64,000 nucleotides of DNA from positions 434,001-498,000 of the forward strand of contig NZ_VJVZ01000002.1 in the NCBI RefSeq assembly GCF_007097145.1, written 5' to 3'. The stretch comes from Flavobacterium zepuense. Lineage in GTDB: Bacteria; Bacteroidota; Bacteroidia; Flavobacteriales; Flavobacteriaceae. The notes below the pieces were generated by a model. That model was not told the DNA's origin. It saw nothing but the letters and a program-made list of their open reading frames with translations, and searched no databases. The translations under genes and the position numbers were made by a program. Positions 1-9,502 of this stretch are shown here, in pieces (the stretch's first letter is position 1; each line of letters begins with the position of its first letter).

Positions 1-756
1 GTCATTAAAAAGCACGATTACCTTGCAGGCATGTTTGTTTGGACGGGCTTTGATTATATAGGTGAGCCTACACCATATGAGTGGCCATCGGTAAGTTCGT
101 ATTTTGGTATTGTAGACCTTGCGGGCTTCCCTAAAGATGTTTACTACATGTACCAAAGTGAGTGGACTACCAAAGACGTACTGCACATTTTACCGCACTG
201 GAACTGGAAGGCAGGCCAGGATGTAGATGTGTGGGCGTATTACAACAATGCCGATGAAGTAGAGCTTTATCTTAACGGAAAATCGTTAGGCAAAAAGAGT
301 AAACAAGGCGATGACCTGCATATTATGTGGAGGGTACCTTACCAGCCGGGTACACTAAAAGCTGTTTCACGTAAAAACGGAAAAACTGTTTTAGAAAAAG
401 AAATCAAAACTGCCGGTGCCCCTGCTGCCCTAAAAGCAACTGCCGACAGGGCAACCATCAACGCAGATGGCACCGACCTAAGCTATATTACTGTAGACAT
501 TACCGATGCTAACGGTGTATTTGCCGCAACAGCCAACAACGAAATTACTTTTAGCCTTAAGGGCAACGGTAAAATTGTTGGTGTTTGCAGTGGCGACCCG
601 GTTAGCCATGAATCGTATAAAGGCAACAAGCATACAGCCCTTAGCGGCAAATGCCTTGTAATAGTTCAGGCCGGTGATAAAGCCGACAATCTTGAATTAA
701 CTGCCAGTGCTAAAGGCTTAAAAGAATCTACGGTTAGCATCACAACCAAAAAATAA
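1..756 (+). CDS. Glycoside hydrolase family 2 (beta-galactosidase-like), C-terminal part
   Basis: The reading frame is open from the first base of the window, so the gene begins upstream; 251 residues remain. The opening segment contains GMFVWTGFDYIGEPTPY and SSYFGIVDLAGFPKD, which are typical of the end of the TIM barrel in GH2 beta-galactosidases of Bacteroidota. It is followed by a DUF4982-like beta domain (about residues 60-125) and an Ig-like domain running to the stop. The catalytic glutamates lie upstream of the window and cannot be checked. The family removes terminal beta-galactose, or less often other beta-sugars, in the periplasm or at the surface. A 41-bp gap to the next hydrolase suggests a shared transcript. 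The family call is firm; the substrate is inferred from neighbours. Confidence 0.88.
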   Translation, partial: VIKKHDYLAGMFVWTGFDYIGEPTPYEWPSVSSYFGIVDLAGFPKDVYYMYQSEWTTKDVLHILPHWNWKAGQDVDVWAYYNNADEVELYLNGKSLGKKSKQGDDLHIMWRVPYQPGTLKAVSRKNGKTVLEKEIKTAGAPAALKATADRATINADGTDLSYITVDITDANGVFAATANNEITFSLKGNGKIVGVCSGDPVSHESYKGNKHTALSGKCLVIVQAGDKADNLELTASAKGLKESTVSITTKK

Positions 757-797
757 TACCTGTTTACCAATAAATAACCAAACCAACAGTAGTAAAC

Positions 798-3197
798 ATG
801 AATAAAAATAATAGTTTAAAATGTCTTTTGGCGCTGCCAGCCCTGCTGCTTTTTAGTAGTGTCGCTACGGCACAGGTACAAAATGCAGATGTACTTAATG
901 CTCCTATAGATGTGAGCAAAGATTTTGAAAATTACCTCAACACCTTTTATTTTGCCGATGAGCTTGCCTCGTTTGACCCTGGTACCGGAAAAGGGACGGT
1001 TAAATATGTAAGGTTTAATTACAAAACGCGCCAGGCTTTCAATAATATTGAGATGAAGCCGTATGTAGCGGAGCCAAACGAGTTTCCTACTACGGAATAT
1101 GAGGTTGCACCCGTTCAGCCTTTTGCCATCCAGTTTGTGAGCGACCGTACCGTAAGGATAAAAATGAGTTCGAGGCCACAGTTTAACCAGCCGGAAGAAT
1201 CGCTTATGCTGGTTAACGGTACTGCTCCCAACCACCCGGAAAGCTGGAAATATAGCAAGACAGCAACAGGCCACACTTATACCAGTAAATATGGTAAGGT
1301 AGAGATAATCGCCAAACCCTGGCATGTAAAAGTGTATGATGCTGCCGGTAAACTGCTAACATCTACCCTGCACGACGCCGATTTACAAAACACCTATACA
1401 CCTACCCTGCCGTTTGCTTACGTGCGCCGCAACAGCGATTATAGCACAAGTATGGCACCGGTGTTTAGCCTCGAGCCAGACGAAAAAATATTTGGCTGCG
1501 GGGAATCGTTTACCAACTTTAATAAGCGTGGGCAAAAGGTAATTTTGTATACCGATGATGCCAACGGCGTACAGAACGAAACCATGTACAAACCTATTCC
1601 GTTTTACATGAGCAGCCGCGGTTATGGTGTGTTTATGCATACCTCCGCACCTATTACGGTCGATTTTGGTAAGTACTACACCACTGCCAATAAAATGATG
1701 CTGGGCGACGATGTTGCCGACTTGTTTATCTTCATCGGTGAGCCGAAAGATATATTGGATGAGTATACCGACCTGACCGGTAAGGCATCGATGCCGCCGC
1801 TATGGTCGTTCGGTTTATGGATGAGCCGTATTACGTATTTCTCAGAAAAAGAAGGCCGCGAAGTAGCTAAAAACCTTAGGAAAAACAAAATACCAAGTGA
1901 TGTTATCCACTTTGATACCGGTTGGTTTGATGTAGACTGGAGAAACAATTACGAGTTTGCCTCTAAACGCTTTGACGACCCCGTTAAAATGATGTCCGAC
2001 ATGAAAAAAGACGGTTTTAATGTATGCCTTTGGCAGCTGCCGTACTTTACACCAAAAAATACCCTGTTTAACGAAATTGTAAGCCAGGGGCTTGCCGTAA
2101 AAGACAAAAAAGGCAACCTGCCTTATGAGGATGCCGTATTGGATTTTAGTAACCCTGCAACCGTAAAATGGTACCAGGCAAAACTTAAGCATTTGTTTGA
2201 TCAGGGTGTTGGCGTGTTTAAAGTCGACTTTGGTGAAGCCGCACCCGTAGATGGCCTTTACCATTCCGGCCGTACCGGTTTTTACGAGCATAACCTGTAC
2301 CCGTTGCGTTACAACAAGGCGGTGGCAGAAATTACGCAGAAAGAAAAAGGCTATACCCTTATCTGGGCGCGCAGTACCTGGGCCGGTAGCCAGCGTTACC
2401 CGTTACATTGGGGCGGTGATGCCGAGACCAATAACGGCGCTATAGCGGCTACGCTTCGTGGTGGCTTATCGTTAGGGTTATCAGGGTTTAGTTTCTGGAG
2501 CCACGACTTAGGTGGTTTCGTTACTAAGTCGCCGGAAAATTTATACCGCAGGTGGGCGCCGTTTGGCATGTTAACATCGCATGTGCGCAGCCACGGCGAG
2601 CCCCCAAGGGAACCCTGGCTGTACAGTGAAGACTTCTTAAAAGGCTTCAGGAATGCGGATAATATGCGTTATGAACTTATGCCATATATCTATGCACAAG
2701 CTAAAGAAAGTTCGGAAAAAGGGCTGCCAATGCTTCGTGCACTGTTTGTAGAGTTCCCTAACGATCCTGGGTCGTGGTTAATAGATAACCAATACCTTTT
2801 TGGGTCGGATCTATTGGTTGCACCACTGCTGGAAGAAGTTACAGAAAGGGACGTTTACCTGCCACCGGGGCAATGGATAGACTATCAGACCAAAAAAGTA
2901 TACGATGGCGGATGGTACAAAATAAAGGCAGGCGACATACCTATTGTAGTGTTAGTTAAAAACGGTGCGGTTATTCCGCACATACAACTGGCACAATCAA
3001 CACAGGATATGAACTGGAGCAAGCTTATCCTAAAAGTATATGCCACCGAAGGCACTGCAACAGCAACCGGAAAGGTATTTTTACCGGGCGGCGATACCGT
3101 ACAAACGGTAACAACATCTAAAAAAGGTACTGCCTTTGAGTTAAGCCAGAACCCGCTAGGTACAAAGACAACATTTACAACACAATGGATAAAATAA
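798..3197 (+). CDS. GH31 alpha-xylosidase (YicI-like), secreted
   Basis: This is a 799-residue GH31 retaining glycosidase. An N-terminal signal peptide ends near the A-Q of SSVATAQ (about residue 26). A beta-sandwich N-domain runs to about residue 330, followed by the TIM barrel and C-terminal beta domains. The nucleophile region reads FKVDFGEAAP with Asp477. The KxDFGE form is that of YicI-type alpha-xylosidases rather than the WxDxxE form of alpha-glucosidases. The acid/base region HWGGDAETN gives Asp541. The likely reaction is release of alpha-1,6-xylose from xyloglucan oligosaccharides such as isoprimeverose units, in the periplasm. The gene sits between a GH2 and a GH3 gene on the same strand. 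No lipobox is seen. Specificity for xylose over glucose is inferred from the motif. Confidence 0.9.
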   Translation: MNKNNSLKCLLALPALLLFSSVATAQVQNADVLNAPIDVSKDFENYLNTFYFADELASFDPGTGKGTVKYVRFNYKTRQAFNNIEMKPYVAEPNEFPTTEYEVAPVQPFAIQFVSDRTVRIKMSSRPQFNQPEESLMLVNGTAPNHPESWKYSKTATGHTYTSKYGKVEIIAKPWHVKVYDAAGKLLTSTLHDADLQNTYTPTLPFAYVRRNSDYSTSMAPVFSLEPDEKIFGCGESFTNFNKRGQKVILYTDDANGVQNETMYKPIPFYMSSRGYGVFMHTSAPITVDFGKYYTTANKMMLGDDVADLFIFIGEPKDILDEYTDLTGKASMPPLWSFGLWMSRITYFSEKEGREVAKNLRKNKIPSDVIHFDTGWFDVDWRNNYEFASKRFDDPVKMMSDMKKDGFNVCLWQLPYFTPKNTLFNEIVSQGLAVKDKKGNLPYEDAVLDFSNPATVKWYQAKLKHLFDQGVGVFKVDFGEAAPVDGLYHSGRTGFYEHNLYPLRYNKAVAEITQKEKGYTLIWARSTWAGSQRYPLHWGGDAETNNGAIAATLRGGLSLGLSGFSFWSHDLGGFVTKSPENLYRRWAPFGMLTSHVRSHGEPPREPWLYSEDFLKGFRNADNMRYELMPYIYAQAKESSEKGLPMLRALFVEFPNDPGSWLIDNQYLFGSDLLVAPLLEEVTERDVYLPPGQWIDYQTKKVYDGGWYKIKAGDIPIVVLVKNGAVIPHIQLAQSTQDMNWSKLILKVYATEGTATATGKVFLPGGDTVQTVTTSKKGTAFELSQNPLGTKTTFTTQWIK

Positions 3198-3225
3198 GTT
3201 AATTATTTGGGTTAGTTGCTTAGAG

Positions 3226-3268
3226 AAACCGGGGCTTTGTTTTGACTTCCAGAGTCCCGGTTTTATAA
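3226..3268 (+). terminator. Weak hairpin after the first GH31 gene
   Basis: AAACCGGG (3227-3234) pairs with CCCGGTTT (3256-3263) across a loop of about 21 nt, followed by TTAT. The long loop and short T-run make it a weak or partial terminator within a possible operon. It could attenuate rather than stop transcription. Confidence 0.4.
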
Positions 3269-3298
3269 TGAACCTTCATAATTAAATAAAACAATTGT

Positions 3299-5458
3299 AT
3301 GGGCAAATTTGCACTGTATATACTATTAGCATTAATGGCGTTGCCTGCGGAAGCGCAGCAAAAATACCCTTTCCAAAATCCTAAGCTGGATATTGAAAAG
3401 CGTATTGATAACCTGCTTTCGCTCATGACGCTCGATGAAAAAATTGCGGCATTGAGCACCAACCCATCGGTACCGCGCTTAGGCGTTAAAGGCACCGGCC
3501 ATGTAGAGGGGCTTCATGGCCTGGCGCTTGGCGGCCCTGCAAAATGGGGCGGCAAAGATAAAGAGCCCGTACCTACAACCACCTTTCCGCAGGCGTATGG
3601 CCTGGGTGAAATGTGGGATGTTGATATGCTTCAAAAAGTAGCTAATGCAGAGGCTATAGAGACGCGCTATGCACTTCAGCATTACAACCGTGGCGCATTA
3701 GTAGTGCGTGCCCCAAATGCTGATTTAGCGCGCGACCCCCGCTGGGGCCGTACCGAAGAAAGCTATGGCGAAGATGCCTTTTTTAACGGCACACTTACGG
3801 TAGCGTTTGTAAAAGGGCTTCAGGGTAATAACCCTACTTATTGGCAAACGGCAGCTTTAATGAAACACTTTTTAGCCAACAGTAACGAAGATGGCCGTAC
3901 CTACACATCATCTGATTTTGATGAGCGCTTGTGGAGGGAATATTATTCGGTGCCATTCAGGATGGGCATTACAGAAGGTGGAAGCCGCGCCTATATGGCG
4001 GCGTACAATAAAGTTAATGGCATACCGGCAATGGTACACCCTATGCTTAAAGATATAACGGTAAAAGAATGGGGCCAGAACGGTATCATCTGTACCGATG
4101 GCGGCGCTTTTGGGCTATTGTTATCGGATCATAAATATTATGCCGATAAATACCTGGGCGCTGCCGCAGCGGTTAAAGCGGGCATCAACCAGTTTTTAGA
4201 TGATTATGCCGATGGTGTTTATGGTGCAGTAGCCAACGGCTACCTTAAAGAAAAAGACATTGATGATGTACTGCGTGGCGATTATCGCATCATGATAAAG
4301 CTGGGCATGTTAGACCCTGCCGAAGGCAACCCCTACGCGGCTATTGGCACCGCTAAAGATGCTGTTGACCCGTGGTTATCTGACGCGCATAAAAAACTGG
4401 CGTTAGAGGCAACGGAGAAATCGGTCGTGCTTTTAAAGAACGACCCCGCCAAAAACCTGCTACCTATAGACCGTACCAAGGTTAAACGCATTGCGGTAAT
4501 CGGCCCACGGGCAGACGAAGTTTTGCTGGACTGGTATAGCGGTACCCCACCCTACACTATTACCCCACTTGCGGGTATTAAGGCCAAAGCAGGCGAAACT
4601 ATAGAGATTACCTACGCTCTTAGCAATACCGATGGCAAAGCCGCCAAACTGGCTAAAGAGGCCGACCTGGTTATTGTACTGGTGGGCAACCACCCGTGGT
4701 GCAACGCCGGCTGGGCCGACTGTCCCGTGCCAAGCAACGGTAAAGAGGCGGTAGACCGACAGTCGATTACGTTAGAGCACGAAGATTTAATTAAAGTCGT
4801 CTACCAGGCCAACCCCAATACGGTCGCGGTTTTGATAAGCAGCTTTCCGTATGCTATAAACTGGACACAGCAAAATGTACCGGCAATAGTTCACATGGCA
4901 CAAAACAGCCAGGAAACCGGTACTGCACTGGCTAATGTATTGTTTGGCGACTACAACCCCGCAGGCAGGCTTACCCAAACGTGGGTAAGCGATATTACAG
5001 ACCTGCCCCCTTTCCTGGATTACAACATTCGTAACGGCCGTACCTACATGTATTTTAAAGGCAAGCCGTTGTATGCTTTTGGCTATGGCCTAAGTTATAC
5101 TACATTTGTGTATAAGAGTTTAGATATAGATAAGCCATCGTTATCTAAAAATGGCAACCTGACCGTAAATGTAACCGTAACCAATACCGGCAGCCGCGAT
5201 GGCGAAGAGGTGGTTCAGCTATACGTTAAGCATCTTAACTCTGCAATAGAGCGCCCCGTAAAAGAACTTAAGGCATTTAAAAGGGTGGCCTTAAAAGCAG
5301 GCGAAACTAAAACGATTGCCCTAACTTTACGTGCCAAAGACCTGGAGTACTGGAACACCAAAACTCAAAAATTTGAATTAGAACAAGGAACTATAGAATT
5401 ACAGGCCGGTGGTGCATCGGATGCCATTATCCTGAAGAAGAACATTAATATAAATTAA
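3299..5458 (+). CDS. GH3 beta-glucosidase/beta-xylosidase, secreted
   Basis: This 719-residue protein has an N-terminal signal peptide ending near LPAEAQQ. It has the standard GH3 order: a (beta/alpha)8 domain with an early MTLDEKIAAL segment, an alpha/beta sandwich domain starting near residue 370, and a C-terminal fibronectin-III-like domain (about residues 640-715, VTVTNTGSRDGEEVVQLYV). The nucleophile aspartate is in GIICTDGGAFG, Asp267; the Thr-Asp-Gly-Gly form differs from the Ser-Asp-Trp form of its neighbour. The likely role is exo-removal of beta-linked glucose or xylose from oligosaccharides in the periplasm. The next GH3 gene starts only 12 bp downstream, so they are almost certainly co-transcribed. 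The choice between glucosidase and xylosidase cannot be made from sequence alone. Confidence 0.88.
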   Translation: MGKFALYILLALMALPAEAQQKYPFQNPKLDIEKRIDNLLSLMTLDEKIAALSTNPSVPRLGVKGTGHVEGLHGLALGGPAKWGGKDKEPVPTTTFPQAYGLGEMWDVDMLQKVANAEAIETRYALQHYNRGALVVRAPNADLARDPRWGRTEESYGEDAFFNGTLTVAFVKGLQGNNPTYWQTAALMKHFLANSNEDGRTYTSSDFDERLWREYYSVPFRMGITEGGSRAYMAAYNKVNGIPAMVHPMLKDITVKEWGQNGIICTDGGAFGLLLSDHKYYADKYLGAAAAVKAGINQFLDDYADGVYGAVANGYLKEKDIDDVLRGDYRIMIKLGMLDPAEGNPYAAIGTAKDAVDPWLSDAHKKLALEATEKSVVLLKNDPAKNLLPIDRTKVKRIAVIGPRADEVLLDWYSGTPPYTITPLAGIKAKAGETIEITYALSNTDGKAAKLAKEADLVIVLVGNHPWCNAGWADCPVPSNGKEAVDRQSITLEHEDLIKVVYQANPNTVAVLISSFPYAINWTQQNVPAIVHMAQNSQETGTALANVLFGDYNPAGRLTQTWVSDITDLPPFLDYNIRNGRTYMYFKGKPLYAFGYGLSYTTFVYKSLDIDKPSLSKNGNLTVNVTVTNTGSRDGEEVVQLYVKHLNSAIERPVKELKAFKRVALKAGETKTIALTLRAKDLEYWNTKTQKFELEQGTIELQAGGASDAIILKKNININ

Positions 5459-5470
5459 CCCAAAATATTT

Positions 5471-7717
5471 ATGAAGAATAAAATTGTAAGCCTTTCGGCT
5501 ATTGCCATGATACTGCTGGCTACTGCATGCAAAGACGAAACTACTACGAATGACACCGCAAAAAATGGCGAAACCGCTGTTTATGAAGGTAAGGAAATGA
5601 GTGATGAGTTTGATAAAGAGATTGATGGGATTGTTAGCAAAATGACCCTTGAAGAGAAAATAGGCATGCTGCACGGCTATAGCATGTTCACTAACGAAGG
5701 TGTAGAGCGCCTGGGCATACCGGAAGTGCATATGGCCGACGGCCCACTGGGTGTTCGTGAAGAAATTGAGCGTATGAGCTGGGCTCCCGCAGGCCGTACC
5801 GATGACTTTGCCACCTACTATCCTGCCGGTGCAGGCCTTTCGGCTACATGGAACCCGGAGATGGCAAGCACCTTTGGAAAATCGATAGGCGAAGAAGCCC
5901 GTGCCCGTGGTAAAGATGTATTACTGGCACCGGCATTCAATATCATCCGTACCCCACTTGGCGGCCGTACTTATGAGTACATGACCGAAGACCCGTTCCT
6001 TAACAAAACCCTTATTGTACCTTACGTTGTAGGTGTACAGGACCAAAATGTTGCTGCATGTATTAAGCATTATGCCGCTAACAACCAGGAAACCAACCGT
6101 GGTACGGTGGATGTACTTATAGATGAACGTACGCTACGCGAAATTTACCTGCCTGCTTTTGAAGCTGCGGTAACTAAAGCCAAAGCATATAGTGTAATGG
6201 GCGCTTACAACAAATTCAGGGGCGATTACCTTTGCGAAAATAAATACATGCTTCAGGATATTCTTAGGGGTGAGTGGGGCTTTAAAGGTATCGTGATATC
6301 GGATTGGGATGCGATACACAGCACCAAAAAAGCGCTTGAGGCAGGATCTGACCTTGAAATGGGTACCAACAAACCGTCTTTTGACGAATTTTACTTTGCA
6401 AAACCGCTTCTTGCCGCTGTAAAAGCCGGTACCGTTACCGAAGCCGAAGTAGACAAGCACGTAAAAAGGATCTTAAAAATGCTTTATAATATTAAAGCAA
6501 TGGGTACCGCTAAAGACCGCGTAAAAGGCAGCATTAGTACCGATGCGCATTTTAAAGACGCTTACAACATTGCATCAGAATCGGTTGTATTGCTTAAGAA
6601 CAATGAGAACCTGCTTCCATTAAAAGCAGATGCGCTTAAAAGCATTGCCGTTATTGGTGCTAATGCCACTGCAAAACACTCACAGGGTGGTTTTGGCGCG
6701 GGTGTAAAAACCAAACGTGAGGTTACTCCGTTAGAAGCACTTACGGCTAAATTGCCAAAATCGGTAACTATAAACTATGCCGAAGGTTACAAAACCGAAT
6801 TCAAACCTAAAAAGGAAATGAAGTTTGGCGAAGTTACCCAGGAAGCTAAAGAAACCGTAAATGAGCTTGACCCTAAAATGGTTGCCGATGCAGTTGCTGC
6901 GGCTAAAAAATCAGATATCGCCATATTGTTTGTAGGTTCTAACCGTAATTACGAAACAGAAGCATCAGACCGTATGGACCTTAGCCTGCCTTTTGGACAG
7001 GAAAAACTTATTGCTGCCGTTAAAGCCGCAAACCCTAAAACCATTGTTGTTTTTGTTGCCGGTGCACCGTTTGATATCAACACGGTAGAAAAAGAAAATT
7101 CAACCATTGTTTGGAGCTGGTATAACGGATCTGAAGGTGGTAACGCCCTGGCAGACATCCTTCTTGGTAAAGTAAACCCATCGGGTAAACTGCCGTGGAC
7201 AATGCCTAAAAAAATAGCCGATTCTCCTGCCCATGCTACCAATAGTTTTCCTGGTGGTGCCACTGCCGAATATAAAGAAGGCTTACTTGTAGGCTACCGT
7301 TGGTTTGATACTAAAAATGTTGAACCGCTTTACCCTTTTGGTTATGGCTTATCATATACTAAATTTGAACTTTCAGGGGTTAAAGCCGATAAAAAATCAT
7401 ACGGTACAGAAGATACCATCAAAATTACAGTTGATGTTAAAAACACCGGTAAGGCCAATGGTAAAGAGGTAGTACAGTTGTATTCTGCTAAAGCAGATTC
7501 TAAAGTTACCCGTGCAGCTAAAGAGCTTAAAGGTTTCAATAAAGTATCGGTTAAAGCCGGAAGTACCGAAACGGTTACCATTACTGTTCCTGTTAAAGAA
7601 CTTGCTTACTACGATGTTGCTGCCAAAAAATGGACAGTAGAGCCGGGCACGTATACCTTTAAACTGGGTAATTCGTCAAGAAATATTACACAGGAAGTTA
7701 CGGTTACTATAAAGTAA
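5471..7717 (+). CDS. bglX: GH3 beta-glucosidase, lipoprotein
   Basis: This 748-residue protein has a lipoprotein signal peptide (LLATACKDE, Cys20). The residues after Cys are Lys-Asp-Glu, which fits the K-(D/E)2 surface-export signal described for Flavobacteriia lipoproteins, so it may face outward. MTLEEKIGMLHG opens the GH3 barrel; the nucleophile is Asp278 in GIVISDWDAI. The alpha/beta sandwich and a C-terminal FnIII-like domain (VDVKNTGKANGKEVVQLY) follow. It resembles BglX-type beta-glucosidases that hydrolyse cello- or xylogluco-oligosaccharides from the non-reducing end. It differs clearly from the adjacent GH3 in signal type and active-site motif, so the pair is not a recent duplication. 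The symbol reflects family resemblance, not proven orthology. Confidence 0.88.
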   Translation: MKNKIVSLSAIAMILLATACKDETTTNDTAKNGETAVYEGKEMSDEFDKEIDGIVSKMTLEEKIGMLHGYSMFTNEGVERLGIPEVHMADGPLGVREEIERMSWAPAGRTDDFATYYPAGAGLSATWNPEMASTFGKSIGEEARARGKDVLLAPAFNIIRTPLGGRTYEYMTEDPFLNKTLIVPYVVGVQDQNVAACIKHYAANNQETNRGTVDVLIDERTLREIYLPAFEAAVTKAKAYSVMGAYNKFRGDYLCENKYMLQDILRGEWGFKGIVISDWDAIHSTKKALEAGSDLEMGTNKPSFDEFYFAKPLLAAVKAGTVTEAEVDKHVKRILKMLYNIKAMGTAKDRVKGSISTDAHFKDAYNIASESVVLLKNNENLLPLKADALKSIAVIGANATAKHSQGGFGAGVKTKREVTPLEALTAKLPKSVTINYAEGYKTEFKPKKEMKFGEVTQEAKETVNELDPKMVADAVAAAKKSDIAILFVGSNRNYETEASDRMDLSLPFGQEKLIAAVKAANPKTIVVFVAGAPFDINTVEKENSTIVWSWYNGSEGGNALADILLGKVNPSGKLPWTMPKKIADSPAHATNSFPGGATAEYKEGLLVGYRWFDTKNVEPLYPFGYGLSYTKFELSGVKADKKSYGTEDTIKITVDVKNTGKANGKEVVQLYSAKADSKVTRAAKELKGFNKVSVKAGSTETVTITVPVKELAYYDVAAKKWTVEPGTYTFKLGNSSRNITQEVTVTIK

Positions 7718-7843
7718 CCTCACCCCAACCCCTCTCCGAAGGAGAGGGACCAGCTACACTATGTAGTAGTGAAAACTAATCAATATATTAATGTTTAATC
7801 ACTGTCTGCTCCCCTCTCCTTCGGAGAGGGGCCGGGGTGAGGT
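7717..7843. repeat. Inverted pair of 33-nt GC-rich palindromic repeats (REP-like)
   Basis: The left arm 7717-7749 and right arm 7811-7843 are reverse complements over 33 nt apart from two internal and one terminal mismatch, separated by 61 nt. Each arm itself contains a hairpin (CCCTCTCC-GAA-GGAGAGGG). The unit is GC-rich while the spacer is AT-rich. The element begins on the last base of the upstream stop codon and ends 6 nt before the next start. It probably folds as a strong terminator or mRNA-stabilising hairpin between the GH3 and GH29 genes. Confidence 0.85.
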
Positions 7844-7849
7844 AAAACT

Positions 7850-9337
7850 ATGAAAAAAAACATATTACTACTGTCCGCACTGGCTTTAACCGGTTGTGCA
7901 TCGCATAAAGATGTACCCGCGCAACGCCATTATGAACCCACGTGGGAATCGTTAGCACAATATGATGAAACCGCTGAGTGGTTTAAGGATGCCAAGTTTG
8001 GCATTTATGCACACTGGGGTGTGCTATCGGTTCCGGCGTATGCTAACGACTGGTACCCACGCAACATGCACATTATAGGGTCTGACGAGAACAAGCACCA
8101 GGTGGCAACATATGGGCCTCTTAATAAATTTGGCTACCATGATTTTGTGCCCATGTTTAAGGCCGAGAATTTTGATGCCAATGCCTGGGCCGACCTGTTT
8201 GTAAAAGCGGGCGCTAAATTTGGCGGCGTAGTGGCAGAGCACCACGACGGCTGGAGCAACTGGGACAGCAAAATTAACCCGTGGAACAGTATGGCTATGG
8301 GTCCGCACCGCGATTTGGTGGGCGAACTCTCTAAAGCCATTCATGGCCGTGGGTTAAAGCTGGTAACGTCGTTTCATAAAGACCGTAACCTGCAAATTAA
8401 TAAGGATAACCCCGATAAGTGGGGCGACGATATTTCGTATTTCCCGTATAACCCTAATATGGCAACGTCGTCTAACGATCCGTTGTTGAGTATCATGTAC
8501 GGCAATATACCGCCGGAGCAATTTTACAAGAACTGGCTGGGCGAACTGGGTGAACTTATAGACAATTACTCACCCGACCTTATTTACTTTGACAGTAAAA
8601 TGACCAAGATCCCTGAAAAGTACAAGCAGGAGTTTTTGGCGCATTACTTTAACCACTCGGTTGCCACAAAGCAGCAGGTGGTTGTTACCCATAAAGAAGG
8701 TGAACTCCCTAAAACCGTAAGCGTTGAAGATTTTGAGAAGGGCCGTAATAACGCCATTACGCAGGATTTTTGGCTTACCGATGAAACGGTATCGGTTGGC
8801 AGCTGGAGTTACACCAACGACCTGGGGTTAAAGACCGCTGATGATATTATTGACCTGCTGGCCGATATTGTAAGCAAGAACGGCGCACTAATGCTTAACG
8901 TATCGCCTAAGGCAGATGGTACCGTACCACAAAACCAACAGGACATCCTGTTAGAAATTGGTAGCTGGCTAAACACTAACGGAGAGGCTATTTATGCATC
9001 GCGCACCTGGAATGTATTTGGCGAAGGCCCTGCAAAACAGGAAAAAGGCGGCATGTTTGTAGATAAGGTTACTTATGGCGCTAAAGATGTTCGTTACACC
9101 CGCAAAGGCAAAACTATCTATGCCATAGTTTTAGGATGGCCGGGGAGCAATACTGAGATGCTGTTGGAATCTTTTAGTGGTAAAACGCTAAACCAGATTC
9201 CGAAAGTGAAAAATTTAAGGGTTTTAGGGTCGGCTGAAGTTATAAAATATCACCTTGACGATGCCGGATTGCATTTTACAACCCCTGCCCAAAAAGTAGA
9301 CGATAAAGCTTTTGTTGTAAAAATAGAGACAGAATAA
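7850..9337 (+). CDS. GH29 alpha-L-fucosidase, lipoprotein
   Basis: This 495-residue protein has a lipoprotein signal (ALALTGCASHK, Cys16). The N-terminal GH29 barrel has the early EWFKDAKFGIYAHWG segment, AEHHDGW and HKDRN typical of the family. The nucleophile is predicted in PDLIYFDSKM, Asp248, corresponding to the usual P-D-x-x-W-F-D motif with Tyr replacing Trp. A small C-terminal beta domain starts near residue 390. The enzyme removes alpha-L-fucose, for example the fucose capping galactosyl side chains of plant xyloglucan. It sits between REP-like repeats and the second GH31 gene, all on one strand. The residues after Cys (ASHKD) are not a clear surface-export signal, so a periplasmic anchor is more likely. 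Confidence 0.9.
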   Translation: MKKNILLLSALALTGCASHKDVPAQRHYEPTWESLAQYDETAEWFKDAKFGIYAHWGVLSVPAYANDWYPRNMHIIGSDENKHQVATYGPLNKFGYHDFVPMFKAENFDANAWADLFVKAGAKFGGVVAEHHDGWSNWDSKINPWNSMAMGPHRDLVGELSKAIHGRGLKLVTSFHKDRNLQINKDNPDKWGDDISYFPYNPNMATSSNDPLLSIMYGNIPPEQFYKNWLGELGELIDNYSPDLIYFDSKMTKIPEKYKQEFLAHYFNHSVATKQQVVVTHKEGELPKTVSVEDFEKGRNNAITQDFWLTDETVSVGSWSYTNDLGLKTADDIIDLLADIVSKNGALMLNVSPKADGTVPQNQQDILLEIGSWLNTNGEAIYASRTWNVFGEGPAKQEKGGMFVDKVTYGAKDVRYTRKGKTIYAIVLGWPGSNTEMLLESFSGKTLNQIPKVKNLRVLGSAEVIKYHLDDAGLHFTTPAQKVDDKAFVVKIETE

Positions 9338-9502
9338 TCTTTACCAAAAAGATCACAATAAACTTATAGTCATTTTGACTTTATTGCTTTTGAATTTGTA
9401 AATTGCGCCCTGATTTTAAAAGGCTCATAGCTTAGTTATAAATACGCTGTAATAATTATATTCTAATAAAAGACACATTTACAGCACATTAATTAATAGA
9501 AA

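Noticed and set aside
816..1325. Minus-strand open frame of 169 codons inside the GH31 gene
   Set aside because: It mirrors a well-supported coding region on the other strand; composition and motifs favour the GH31 protein.
9373..9398. Candidate promoter before the PA14 GH31 gene
   Set aside because: TGAATTTG is off-consensus and the spacing to the nearest upstream TTG is only 13 nt.
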